Assembly (NCBI GenBank): GCA_022885665.1 | Contig: JAGQDJ010000040.1 | Coordinates: forward strand, 186,001 to 250,000 | DNA length: 64,000 nucleotides | Source: Triops longicaudatus | Taxonomy: Eukaryota; Arthropoda; Branchiopoda; Notostraca; Triopsidae | Direction of reading: 5' to 3' | In this document: piece after piece, positions 35,601 through 48,900 of the stretch | How positions within the stretch are numbered: position 1 is the stretch's first letter | Layout: each line of letters begins with the position of its first letter | Made by a program: the position numbers and the translations under genes | The notes under the pieces: generated by a model | Databases searched by the model: none | Told to the model about the DNA's origin: nothing | What the model saw: only the letters and a program-made list of their open reading frames with translations

Positions 35601-38600
35601 GTAGGGGAGCTGCTGGACGCTTGTTTCTGGCGTCACCCGTAATTCCCCAGTGCGGCCTTTCAAATTTTGCTGAGCAACTTTTCATGATTTTCGCTAATTG
35701 TGCACTTTTTATTCGGAGATTATGCATGTGATTTTTTCAAAATAAGGTACATTTAACCAAATAAGCTCGGTTAAGTTTAAAGTGGTTATAAATATGTTTC
35801 CAAAGACAAAACTTCAGCAAATGAAAGGAGAAAAAATAATTATGCACGAAATAAAACATACGTACCGCTCTAATCTTAATAATAATGAAAATATGTACAT
35901 ACTTGTATCTTTACTAATAACCGCTAAGCTTTCACACCAAACACTTTCCTCAATCATAGGAGGCTTTCTATACTAGTCAGCTCCGTGCTTCGAGTCGCTG
36001 CGCGCTTAGTGGCTGATTCCTAGCGTATTGCCGGGGACATGAGCCCTTGGCAAATTCAAACGCGAAGCTCCTCAGTGAGCCAACCTTCTATAAAGTAACC
36101 TTGAATCTATACTATCCATGTGTAAGTGCTTCAAACTTAACGTAAAAACCCTTATCCGTTGAAGGTTTTTCCTCATCCAATGCAGATTTTCTTAGCACTA
36201 GGTTACTTAGCAAGTTCGTACTGGAAACTGTCTTCTGGAATAACCAATTTTGCAAAAGCAAAATAAAGAACAGCCTTTTTTTTTCTACTCCACCATTTTT
36301 AGCGTCGGGTTTTCAACCTTTAACCAAATTCACACGTCGTGTCCTCACGCAAAAAAAAAGTAATCTAACGTACGTTTAGCTGTGCTTCCTGTTCTACTTT
36401 GTATAGCTTGTTTCTTAATAAAAGGAAAATCCATTTTCCATTAACTACATTCAACGTACTTGGTAGATTGGAATGGAAAATATTACCCTTGAACGTAAGC
36501 TATGAGATACAAGGAAGAGAAAACGGAGGCTGCAGAGTTAGTGTGCTACACATAACGAATCCGTACTTACGAGACGGTTTTGTGAAAAAAAAGGAATACA
36601 AAATGACTGTATAACTATTGGCAACAAAGTACAGTGCGATTGTACGTGGTAAGCAACATTAAACATGCAACCAATCTATGCATATTCAAGAGTTTTGACT
36701 GAAGAGGCCCCTTCAATAACGGCTTGAGTGGAAAGTATGTGATGCTCTGTATTTCAAAATAGCGGTATTGTGATATGCAGGTCAGTTGAAACGAGTTAAC
36801 TTTGGCCTGTTAATTGGCATCCGTGGATGATCCGGCTCACGCCAATGGTTCCCCTACGGTAGCGAACTGACGTACATAACGATAGGAAGCGGAAGAGAGC
36901 AGGTATCTTCTTCCTGTCCTCTTCCACAACTTCAGAGTTGGCAAAGAAGCAGCTAAGCCTCTTCGCGACGTGAGCTCCCATATAAGATTGCGATTAGAGC
37001 ATCATCTTCCAGTTGACTGGTTAAGTTTAGGGGAGTTGACTTCTCCAGTTTTACATCAGTTGGTTATTGGACATCAGCTGGAAGAGGAAACATTGAATTC
37101 TTGCGCTTGATAAGGATTTCCCGACAATTGGCAGTTATTTTTTCAGGTAAATTTCCCTATTCGTAAAGCGTGAAAAATGTTCGGTGCATTGATAGTTCTA
37201 AGTTAACTAGGGAACGCTGTGTGACTAAAAAGTGTAGACCTACGACTGAATGGCCTAAAATGTCATCATAGATTTTATCCGTGTATTGCGTATCGCGCTT
37301 TTCCCAATATCTGTCTGAATTTGAAATGAACTAGCATTTATTTAGCAACATTTTAGAACCTTTTCGTAATGATAATTTCTGACAAAACATTAAGTCTAAA
37401 TTTAAATAGCATTTTGAATAGCATTTTTAACTATATTTGGAGCACGTATGCTGATGCAACATGTCTCTGGATGTCGGTTTGAGGTATTTTAAACAATCTC
37501 GGATTGGACAGCCATTCTAAAGCGCGTAAATCATTTTAAAATTTGTATGGATAAGATTAGTGAGCTGGATATAGCACAAGTGTAACCCGAATTAGTCTCC
37601 ACGTCTATTGCTGCATGAACGGGTGTATCATAAGAAGTGTGCAAGAAAAATATGCACTTCGCTTCTCACCTGTGGACAGGTCTAACGCCGTAGAAGCTTT
37701 ATGAACCCCTTTCAAGTCAGTACACAAAAAAAGACCTTATTTTAACGACGTTCACTCATCATCGGAATGACGTAAAATTACAGCGGTGTGCGTACAGAAC
37801 TAACTTTTTTCTTACAAATTCATAAAACAAACATTTCGATTAAGAAGGCTTGCATGATGTGATTCAGTCGCGTCCCAGAAATCCCCACTTCCGGTAGTAG
37901 AATTGGTAGTTGATTATGAATTTGACCGTGGTGACTCAAAACTCTTGCGTTCCTAGAACACATTAGTATAAGGAACGCTTGGTTTGAAGGCGTACAGACC
38001 ATCGATGTTCAATTCACTTGCTGTGACCACATTTTTTTTTATCAAAGTTTTCGGCCAATAATGAGTAAGCTATGAGATGGAAAAAGGGTGCCAGAAAAGA
38101 TCTTACCCTATTAGCCTCGTACAATTTCGTGATATTTCCGTAAGTTGGAACAAAGCTGCGCTTCTACCTGCAGCAGACAAGTAAGTACAATGAGCAAGCC
38201 GTCATAGTTGTAACTCTTGACTCTTACTACCGAGCTATCACAGCGTGGAAGTAATGACCTGCATTTGAAAAAAAGCAACGGCACTTCTCTTTATACCGCT
38301 AAGATTATATCTCTCCTTCATTCACTAGCGCACAACATAGCAAACCACACGTCTGCTTCCATCAGTGCTATTTCCCGGTAAACCTCGCGTCCTACTGGTG
38401 TCTGCCCGATTCTCTGAAATAGTTACAAATTTTGCATAATGTAAATCATAAGCTCCTCAGTAATAAACCCTGACCCGAACCTGAAAGCTTAGGCGACGTG
38501 GTGGATTTTTGAACGTGTCTGTGACTCTTAATTAGTGACCCCTTTTCATTAGGATGCACGAAAGACGTGTAGGTGATGTTAATGACATGTTATCGTATTT

Positions 38601-38936
38601 GGTAAAGATTTTAGCGGACCGTTATCCACGGTGACTTCCTTATCTTGTTTAAACTTGACATTTTGGTGAACTTATAAGAGTATGGATTTTGTGCTCGTGA
38701 AATAGTGATCTACTGGTCAAGGCAAAATTGGGTTAGTGCCTCTGCGTTAACGGTATCCCGTCATCATCAATTAAATCATAGTCACTCTTCCAAACACTCT
38801 CGCCATGCAGTTACCTTTACGCAACGTTCAATGTTCTCATTCGAAATCTGCAAAAGACTAAATGTCTGGCTTCAATATACTGACTTGTTACATATCAATT
38901 TTTCAGATCTCCATTGCCTTGAAATTTGCGGAAACC
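35601..38936. other. Long stretch with no recognised gene
   Basis: Further exons of the unknown gene at 35 kb and the upstream untranslated exon(s) of the DM4/12-like gene may lie here. Open frames are short and resemble nothing known to me. No tRNA, clear repeat or terminal inverted repeat was seen. Confidence 0.4.
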
Positions 38937-39532
38937 ATGAAGAACTTAGTTTGTCACACAACAGCCGGTTTAATTGCCTGGCTTGTCATTTGGCAGTTAG
39001 CGCATCTTGACACCATTGCTGCCGAGCAAGCCTCTTCAGAATTGGCAACCGTCAATTCCGAAGCGAGTTCACAAGATTATGTCTACGAATCTGACGAAGG
39101 AGAAGTCTCCGAAGGTCGCTTATTCACCAACTTTTTGGATCATTTAGCTCGAGATAAGGAAGAAGCCCGCAACTCTGGAGGAATCTTCAACACTTCCATT
39201 GCCTTCACGGTTCCCCTCTTTTCTTTCTCCATCCCTGATCGAAATAGCTTGTCACCTGCAGAATATACCGGCCAAGCTGCCTTGGCTTTGTTCGGCTTAG
39301 GCATGGTAGGTGCTATTGCTATCATCCCTTACGTCTGGAGTATAAAAAACGACGCCCGCAGTGAGGGTAGCCGTAAGGATTCCTTAGGTCAGACCATCCT
39401 CAACTTGGTTGACACCTTTACATCCAAGACCGGATTCGACGGGAAAGAGTGTTTCTTACGCTCAATTTGCGAAGCGAATCGCGACCCAGACCATTACGGC
39501 ATGCTGGTACTACCTATCCGGTTTCTATTCAG
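38937..39532 (+). CDS. DM4/12-like secreted arthropod protein (3' end unresolved)
   Basis: The coding exon starts at ATG 38937, shortly after a CAG acceptor (38906), so a non-coding exon precedes it. The protein begins with a signal peptide (MKNLVCHTTAGLIAWLVIWQLA) and has an acidic segment, then a hydrophobic region (QAALALFGLGMVGAIAIIPYVW) and ends CFLRSICEANRDPDHYGML, which resembles the conserved C-LR-ICE motif of the DM4/12 family found in insects and crustaceans. A GTATTG donor may end the exon at 39532; if it is not used, the frame stops at 39563 (208 residues). I did not find the expected second Cys-containing C-terminal exon downstream. Function of the family is unknown. Confidence 0.6.
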
Positions 39533-40809
39533 GTATTGTCTACGTTTCATCGCCTTTTTTTAGCATAACAACGTCTACAATACTGTACTGGTTACACATG
39601 TGTTTCATTTCTCCGGTGTAAGGTACTCTCACTGTGCATGACGAATATGTAAAAGGTTACAGAACAGGAACACGACTTCCTTCTGGGCAATCGCTGACTT
39701 CCTGCTTGGGTTTGGTCTGACTAACGTGAGGTGAAGTTGCGGTGATTACTACCTACTCAAACCCGGAGAAAAAGAGCTCAGCTAAGGGTATTCCTTCCAA
39801 GCTCTATACGTGGGTGGCTATGCTCTACTAACGCCTGATAACTCCCATCCCTTTACCCCCTTTATGATGTATCCACACGTGTCTCGCTTGTGCGCATGCA
39901 GTGAAGCGGAACATGTTAGTCTTTAAGCAACCTAACATCGACAACTGGAGAAGAGAAAAAAAATGCACGCGCGGGATGTATGTAATAGTAAAAGAAAAAA
40001 TGGAGCAAAAGCACGACCATTTCCTTGTTTACTAAAAATAGAAAACGATGGATGACTTTGAACTAACGGGATTACTGTCTTTCACAGGCCAAGCATTGCA
40101 CGTACCGGTGAAACGCTGTCTGACTACCAACACGCTGCTTACATCGGAAAAAGTACCAACACCCCATGTCATCAAAAGTTCCAGTGCTTTTTCAGCATCC
40201 TGAATACAGCAAATTACGTTGTCAATTACTGGCAAAGAAGATCTTAAGCCATGTTTTACCATTTTGAGTTAATCCATGCTAAAACTTCCGTCCGACGAAA
40301 AAAGAAAAGAAGAAAACGACGTCATGGGTGAGTGTGGACTGCTGGTCAGATTTAGTAACTAGTTTCACCAACTCCCAAACGGACTGAAGTTGGAGGGTAA
40401 GGTCTTACCCTGGCCTAGCCAACACACTGAAGATAAATATTTTCTAACAAAGTAGGTTTGCAACCCTGACTAACTTCCCCAGGACTGTTTTAAGTTATTG
40501 CCCTAAGTTATAAAGAACGAGGAATTGTTGTTCGATCCTCTTTTGTTTGTCTTTTGTAATGAAGTTGCCAAAAGGTGACGGTAATCGACGAGTGGGTAAA
40601 AAGAACGTGCACCGGTAAGGCCTGCCATACGATAGAAAAAAGGCACTTGTTAAAAAAAATTGTTTTCGCCAAATTGCTTATTTCAAGCTTGAATGTTTGT
40701 TTTGGTATGTATATGCAAAAAGGACGTGAAAATACACTGTGTTCAAAATTAACCGAATTAAAACAGTGAATATGAAAGGTCATGGAATACACTTGTAATG
40801 AACAATAAT
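39533..40809. other. Region between DM4/12-like gene and SAE1
   Basis: This may contain the missing 3' exon of the DM4/12-like gene and the SAE1 3' UTR. Short open frames (40032-40262 on -, 40575-40769 on +) overlap each other's shadows and match nothing I know. Confidence 0.4.
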
Positions 40810-42247
40810 TTACGGACCAAAATAATCTACAATGCCAGCACCATCCAAGGCAGCATTGAAAAAGAAAAAGTTGTAGATAGGGGCGTCTTTCTGGGACACG
40901 GCTTTGATAATATCTTGGGCCAAGACACCCCCGACAACGGCACAGGTAGGACAGACCTCGCCAAACAGCGATCTAAAATGAAACAAGTTAACTATATGAT
41001 ATTTTAAAAATTAGGAATACTCTGCGAACGCACTTGAATATGTCATCGGGCACTTTTCCAGCAGAAATATCACACACGTTGATAATTTCATTTTTTATTC
41101 GAATCAAATCTTCCACGTCTGACGAAAATGAAGATGCCTGGGGTTTCCTAGCGTGTCTAATTTGGAACTCCAACAACACTGTTGTAAAAACACATGAAGA
41201 TTACAGAGTTGTGGAAGATTTAGATAGACACGATTTTCCGGTGCAGTCGTGCAGCTTGTAACCCAAGGGCTTCAGGGAGCCAACACACAAAGGTTCCGAG
41301 CCTCATGGGTACTAAACCGCAGCTCCGCTCCCGCGTAAACGCGTCCGCCTATATACGCAATCAATCCATCAAGACTGGCTCTAATTACCTTTAGTTACAA
41401 TATACAGGGGAGTCATGCGCTTTAATCGTTTCTGGTTTCTTTCTTCCTTCCAGTCCACATCCAATGCATTTTGCAAACTTGGATAATCAAGAGACTTTTT
41501 GACGGTCTTGGGTTCAGAATCCTCAGAGTGTGATTTTGTTACGCTTGATTCTTTATCACGGGTTGGTTTGGCGGTGATCACTTCTTCGGCAAACTGATGT
41601 TCACCCAAGTCAGCGAATATGTAACCAAAATACCCATATGTGTCTGCAGCATACAACTTAGTTTTGTTCTCTCGAGCTATGTTATCCAGCCTCATGAGGT
41701 CTTGCACTGACGCATCTGACACACAGATGACATCAAAATCACGGAAGAAGTCATCAGGCTTGTCACTCACTTTGCCGGTATCGAAACTTACGTCCACCAT
41801 GGGATTCAGTCTTTGAGTCCGCTGGGTAGACATTTCCGCCACCTGATATGTAAGGGATAGAATTAAAATCAACATGCAGCAAAAGCTTACTCACATTCTT
41901 CCCAGCACTGTTTACAGGTACAAGAAAATTAGCACTGGGAGCGTCCGATTCAACAACGCGGTGATCCATTAGTGTCAATGATTTAATCCCAGCCAATACA
42001 ATATTTTTGGCTACTTCAGCCGTCAAGCCATTTATTCCAACTAGAAGGACTTTAGCTTCTCGCAGTCTAAAGAAATTAAGGGACTTTTTCTTAGATGAAA
42101 TGGTTAAAAGAAGAATGGACTAACTAAAAGCCAGCACTATAAACAAAAATACCTTTTCTGGGCATCTAGTCCCCATAGCCTTATTTGCCTATCATAAATT
42201 TCAGCTTCATCTTCTGTTATATTAATATCCTCTTTAGATTCGCTCAT
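40810..42247 (-). CDS. SAE1: SUMO-activating enzyme subunit 1 (SAE1/Aos1)
   Basis: Exons 42153-42247, 41895-42066, 41389-41842, 41034-41178 and 40810-40972 join to 342 residues (human 346). The E1-like ThiF/UBA fold is evident: EAEIYDRQIRLWGLDAQKRLREAKVLLVGINGLTAEVAKNIVLAGIKSLTLMD near the N-terminus, then DFDVICVSDAS and YGYFGYIFADLGEHQF, a variable Ser/Glu insert, and the C-terminal PTCAVVGGVLAQDIIKAVSQKDAPIYNFFFFNAALDGAGIVDYFGP. SAE1 pairs with UBA2/SAE2 to adenylate SUMO. It lacks the catalytic Cys domain, as expected for this subunit. In the glycine-rich nucleotide region the usual GLGGLGAE reads GINGLTAE, which is close to other Aos1 proteins. Confidence 0.96.
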
Positions 42248-44517
42248 TTTCACTAGTTTTAAGCAAAAATTTGAACACGCGTTTACACCGTAAAGTAACA
42301 GAACAGTGACGGCATCTTTCGCCTATAGGTAACAGTGTCTGGTAAAAATAATGGCGGTAAATTCAAATCGAGTCAAAGCTCATGGATTATGTTCTGCAAA
42401 AATTCCGCGAATTTGGTGAAATGGGAAATCACGTTAAAAATAGGGGTATGTCCCGTAAATAATTACTTATAAATAACGAAGAGCATTTCGTCTATCTTCC
42501 CCATCATAAAATCATTACAGTTGATTAAACTGCATATCATTGAGCAAATCCAGTTCTAATGAACTTTTGGGTAATTTAATTAATTACGTTGATTTTACCG
42601 TTCATTTGTATTATACTTGTCTGTTCTATATAACTTCGAACTATACCATGTAATTCTTTTGAGAGATATATCTGTTAGCTTTCTTGCGGCAAAACACGTG
42701 GCCATTTTGTCCAACCTTCCTAGTCTAAACTGTGTACATGGCATCCCGTTTTGTACAGTTGGAAGAGCCTCCAGTTTTCACGGCCGTTTGATCTTATTTT
42801 CGCCTTCTTGAAGTACACAATACCTCGTTTGATAGCCAGTGTACTCCTTCATTTAAATATTGTAATTTTGGGCTTCAGTTTTGTGTTCACGTGAACTGAG
42901 AAACTGAAAAAAAAGTGCCCACTCTCCCACGTCCCTCCTTTCGTTTTTGTTGCGCTTTTTGGGTCTTACGTATTAGGACCTATACACCGTATTGAACCTC
43001 CTTCGTCCTTTCTTCGTCATCACATGCGTTAAATTTCGTTTGCTTATAACACTGTGAAGAAATATTGCAATAGAAGTGCAAAGGTTACAAGGAAATGGCG
43101 AAAGTTGCGAAACACAGAAAGAAGTTAAAAGATGTTCTAGGAGCAAAAACGAAGAGCTACAAGTCTCCCAATACATTTCATCGTTCATTACTGGTAAAAA
43201 AAATGAAAACGTAATCCACTGTTAATTATTACAAGTTCCTGATCAGCATAAATTTAGCCATTGCTATTAACGATTAACAAGAACAATTCGAAGTATGTCG
43301 ACAAAGGTATTCCTTTTCCCTCCTGCACACCTTCAAGTTAAACACGGATAAAGGAGCTTTGTTGTCTTGTCGGGATATTTATGTGTATCTACACAGGTGA
43401 CTACCTCTTTAGAGTTTTTTCCGTTTAAGAATTGCCTTTTGTTTTCAATACCCAACTTTCATGTCACACGCGCTATGGCCCAACATTAAACGAGGGTCGC
43501 TTCTATTGTTGTTAACCTATGTGATGTTTATGCTGCTGGTCGCTGGGTCTATAAAGAGCTGCACCGAGCACGTAGTGTTGCTCCACTAAATTGCCTTTCC
43601 ATTATGCTGAAACCACATAAAAAGCACTCGGCTTTATGCAGTGGCCTCCTGTGTGACCAAAACACCATGCACGTCCACGGCACTTCGTCATTTGTTCACC
43701 TTAATTACCTCCCAACTGGCTGTTTTTCGACGAATTCTGGACAAAAGCTTGAAACATCGATTGTCGTCTCTTTCGTCTTTTCACCGAAAAACTCGACTCT
43801 GCTACCTCTTTAAATTCACCCAACTGAAACTAGGTTTCAATACTTTTTGTAACTGTACAAGGTTATACAAACTTGCCTGTCCTGCTAACGAAAAACTACC
43901 TTTTGCACTTGCCATTTAAAGTTTAATTTCAATTTCACATTTGACATCACACAATATAAGGTAAATATAATAATTAAAAACAAGACCACTACCAGGCGAG
44001 ACCACGGGTGAGACCACAGTTACAGGTAAATCAAAAATGTTTTCTTTTTCAAAGAATTAGGCTGTCTTCTTTACAAGATACCGCAGCAAACCCACTTACA
44101 GCCAGAATAGCGCAAGGTTTACAACCCTAATGACTTTCATAGCTTAGGGCAAACTCTTCCATGAGGCTTCAGTTGCATTAAGCATTAAGGCCTTAAATTT
44201 GTACTCATAAATGCAACTCTGGTCCTGCCAAAACTCCGATAAAGAAGGCACCGAAACTGTTCTTAAAAAAGGATCACACAACCAACTACAGTACAACATA
44301 ATTTTCTTTGTACAGCGTATAAGTCACTTTTCCCCTGATATTTTTTAAAGCTCGAGCTTTTTACGAGGGTACAACTCTCTTTAACTTCAATGTTAAAACC
44401 ATTTCACTGAAGAAGGTACACATGGAAAATAAATTTATATAAAATAAAAACAGATAAAGGGAACAGTGAGCAAACCAGGTGCCGCCCGTATAACAATCTT
44501 GTGAATCTACCGGATAT
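42248..44517. other. Spacer SAE1 / bZIP gene, no gene recognised
   Basis: This should hold the SAE1 promoter and the long 3' UTR of the bZIP gene. A 39-codon frame at 43095 (Lys-rich) and other short frames are not convincing. No repeat or RNA gene is recognised. Confidence 0.45.
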
Positions 44518-45957
44518 TTAACTCTGGTAAATCATACACCGAAGTTTCGCCGTCTCACTCTTTAAAGCCGCTACCTCAAACCGCAACTTAAGGTTTTCTT
44601 GTTCCAAGAAAGCTGCCCGAATCGCAATTTCATCTTCTTTAGCTCTTCGCGCATCTCGAGAACGCTTTGCAGCTTCGTTGTTTTTACGACGCCTCTCCCA
44701 GTAGGCTTCGTCCTTGTTGTCGTCATTACGGCCACTCCTCTTTTTATTCACATCCGATTTCGGCATAATCGGTGAACTTTCTGTTGAGCGGAAAGAAAAA
44801 AAAATTATTTTTGTAGTCTTCTAGCCTTGTTATGCTTTAACTTGTATCTACGACATCAACGAATCAAAAACGATAAAAACTATCTTCCAATCTTGAGCCG
44901 TACCTGAATTTGGTTGCGAATGGAGAGGGATATTGGTCGGGGGTGCCGGCGATGTTTCTGATCGAACGCTAGATTCCAACCCCACGTCCTCGTGATGATG
45001 CGACGTGTAATCTTCGCCGTTAATGGAATTATTCGAATCCACATCCGAAGTGCAGTGAGGGATAGGTGATTTAGTTGTGCTTAAAGAAACGGAATCAGTC
45101 CTTGCCCGCTTCGTTTTCGTAGCTTGGACCTGTGCAAGCATTTGTCTTCTAAATTCGGAATAGGCATCGTTAGAGGCTTGATTTAGCATCAATTCGCCGT
45201 TATTTAGGCCTGACATAGGCATTCCATACAATCCTAGCGGCAAGCTTAGTGGATCTCGTGGGTAAGCTTTGAAGGGACGCGGGTTCTTGCCACCTTTCGA
45301 GTTAACACTCCCGTTTGTAACAGCAGCTAGTGAGTTGAGTAGCTGGGACGTCGCTGCGCTCAACGTCGGTGAAGTAATATCGGGCGATTTTCCTTCAACC
45401 GATAAGGAATTATACAGGGGGAAGTCCGACTTCGCGTCCGGTGACATCTTTAGGTGTTGAGTTAAAGGATTTAAAGACAGAGCTTGTGCCAATGGATGAG
45501 GAAAACTGTGGCTAGGAGACGGAGATTTCATGTTGATACCATGTGTAGGGGAGCCATGGCGACCATCCGAATGAGGCGAACCGGCAGAGCACACATCGGA
45601 AACTCCACTCTCGCTCGACTGACTACGCCAATTTTCAGATTTAATAACTACTTGACCGCCATTTCTTGCATTCACATTGGTTAACTTCTTGGAGAAATCT
45701 AGCGGTTGATCTTCATCGTCACAGGCGCCCTCGTCATCGTCAAAGCTAAGCGACGCGGGCCGTTTGCGAGAGTAAAAATCTTGCGGGCTTATTGGCCGTA
45801 GTAACCCGTGCTCTGTAGAAATGTACGAATGTGGACTAGAAGCTCGCAAGGGGGACATCGAAAGGCCGTTAGAATTTCTGTGTTGCATCTGCCCTAGGAT
45901 GCTGAAACGTACGGGCCGCGGCCCTTCATCCCGGTATTCTTCTGCGTGGACTGACAT
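44518..45957 (-). CDS. PAR/CES-2-type bZIP transcription factor
   Basis: Exons 44904-45957 and 44518-44780 join in frame to 438 residues. The long N-terminal part is Ser/Pro/Asn-rich and has QPLDFSKK, close to the PxDLS CtBP co-repressor motif. The C-terminal exon carries the bZIP: basic region YWERRRKNNEAAKRSRDARRAKEDE, then a leucine zipper with IAIRAAFLEQENLKLRFEVAALKSETAKLR. The basic region is that of the PAR/NFIL3/CES-2/giant group. The PAR domain itself is not obvious, so CES-2 or giant-like is a better label than HLF/TEF. The ATG at 45957 is preferred because a 3' splice site lies just upstream (near 45988), although the frame is open to 46062. A non-coding first exon upstream is expected. 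Confidence 0.9.
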
Positions 45958-48900
45958 TTTTCCGTGCGTGATATTGCTCCAGTCCTGAGAATAAAACATG
46001 GTCAATTTGAAACACTTTTGGTCAAGGCACACGAGAGCTGGAGCATGAACAGTGACATACAAGGTGGCAAAGGGTTAGCCAACACTGAGACTTAATACTA
46101 TTTTCTGTCTATAGAACCCAAAGCGCAGAAATTTCGGCGCAGGAGGATACATGACCAACCTCCCCTTTGCAGCAATTGCGACAAACACGGTTGTGACAAA
46201 AGCTTTGGGAGTGCGTTATGTACGACGACCGATGCATAGGCAATCTCGTTGCATAGACAATGCCGATACATGGGCAATCTCGTTAGCAATAAATCACTTT
46301 CTCGGACGAAAACCCTCCAATGTTGTGACCTGTGTGTAGTAGCTTTTCACGTTTCTAATACGGAGCACTCCCAAAACAGAAATAAGTCTTTTTCTTTTTC
46401 TTTACTCTAGCGTCGTGAACGTCTACTGGCAATACAGAAGCAGAAATGTTTTCCGACGCAACTGATTTAAAGAAAATATCAATCCAGAAAAGTTTTCGAA
46501 CCTCGCTTTACATAGAACTTGAATATAATTCTATCTTACTCAAACGTGTCACCTACGTCGTTCACGTAAAAGTTGTGAACATTTCGCAATTCGGTGCGAA
46601 TATTTAATACGCTGTTCTGCGAATAGCGCATGGCCGCTTTGCTAAATGCACGAACGCGTCCTGGAATTCGCTGGAATTACGCGGTGTTGCTTAACATGAC
46701 ACACTCTTAATAGAACGCTAACAAACTACACAAATTGACGTCTTGAAAATCTCTCTGCTGAAAAATCGCCGACACTTCCTAAACTCAGTTTCAAAAACAA
46801 CATAGTTGATGCTTATAAAAAATGTCACTGTTTTTTTTCACAACGAAGTATTGCTTACCTGATTAATGCAATGAACGGAATAAAGTTGTAGGTGTTAGCG
46901 TTGAGTTAACACTTAGAGCTTTTAACACCTCTCCAAAATAATCCGAAGCTTCTTCTCTGTTGCGTGGTGTGACCTTACTCGTCGACACTACTTGAATGAC
47001 CCAAGTTTAAACAGTTCTTCTGTAGTAGTGACCCTTATTTAAACCCGACTGTCACTATACGATGGCGTGGCTGCTGCAAAGTCGACGCGACTATGAGGAC
47101 GGAATTGAACCTGGCTACGATTATAAGATTGTGCAGTATGCTGTCCTGACCCTTTAGGCTCGTAACCCTACCACCCTTCGTGGACCAATGGGAGCCCAGC
47201 TTTTCTTAAAGAGAAAGCGACCTTAGGTCATTTCCCGCCATGGCCCTCATTGGTTAGCCAAGACCGGAAAACCCTGGCATAAGGGTACAATGGTAAAAGG
47301 TACCTTGTTGCTCGGTTGTGGCTAAAAAGAGGGGGAAACCATAGGGTGAAGGGGTACTATGTTTGGTACACTATATGCGCATGCATTGTAAGCGAGATAT
47401 TTGCAAGCACCAGGAAAAAGAGGTCATGCTAAACGTCGGTCTTTGCCATTTTCCACAAAACCTTAACACATGCTTTCTTTTTCTTGGTATTTCAGCAACG
47501 CCTCTCAAGTGCGACCATAAACAAGTTTATCTACGTAAAAAGATGTCGAGACTATCGCATGCATTTTACTCATAGCATTGCAAATAAGCCCACTGACCTC
47601 AAAGCAAAGATATTTAAGGGAAACAGATAGTTGAGCCTAAAAAGATTTACGTAATGAGTTATGGCTCGAATATCTATTTCAAGCAAAATCTCCACTCGTG
47701 CCTTGAGGTATTCTTTTGGCACGAAAATTGTAACCGCGCTTTTAAAGATAATCAAATCTTTTGACTAAAATAAGCCTGCTTTCTAAATGCGATCTATTTG
47801 GATCCGCAAATTTTTTTTATCATAAGTACCGGGAAATAAAATTTAAGTTTTCAGTAATCATCGCCTTGTCACCTGACTTGTGTCGTCATGTTTTATTCCG
47901 AACAGTTTACTTCGTACGCTACGAGGATAGGCAGCTGACGAGGCGTAGGGCTCTTTAAAATTCCGGAAACCGATCTGGCCCTAGGTGGCGTAAGAGTGCA
48001 GTAATTATGTAACGGAATATTACGGGACGTTTCCATTTATCACTTGCTACATAACTTTTACCATTCAAGGGAAAAGGTGTAAATATGGGTTTTAACTTTT
48101 TGGTTTTATCAATAAAACCAAATTAAGAACCATTTTTTTACTGAGTCAAAACTAAAGCCACGGAAAGTAACTCGTGCAAAAGAAACTCAGTTATGTTAGC
48201 TGTATAAGCTGCATGGAAAGAACTTAATACGTAGCAAATTAAGTCTCCAAAATTACAACTGAAGAAAAGGCCACTGACAAGTGTATTTTCGTAACAAAAA
48301 ATCAAATTCAACATGTCCAAGAAAAGTACCCAGTAATAATACTAATTACGTCGCGCAGTTGAGACAAAAGCTGTCACCCTTAAACCCAACAGAAATAATC
48401 AGACTACTTGGAAGAACGAATTTCGGGGGGATACTACGAATAAGTATATGAGGTTAAATGCATTTGCCCATATTTGCTCCCTAGCCCATATTTCCCCACT
48501 CTCCACTGTACGACGTCTTTTATTATTATTTTTTATTTTTATCTTTATAGATCAGTCTAGGACCAACGATTTCAGTCTGGTCTTAGATGTCGTACGATTT
48601 AATAAACTTTCGCCTAGTAACTGCAAGACATCTTATTGTACGCTTCCTCATTCAATTTTTCCTACGAAAGTTGGACAGTATTTAAGAATTGTGTAGGTAT
48701 TATAATTTAAACTTCCGTTATTATGACTTGCTTTCCCAATGTGAAGTTTCTTCGTCGTCAGCTAGTGTGGATAGGACGGTTATACTTGCACTTATATAAT
48801 TTTATTAACTTTAGACAGCAATATGCAGTTCATTAAAACAATACTGTGTGGAAGGTCACGTTAAATCTTTCATAGTTTTACGCATACAGCTGCGCAGAGC

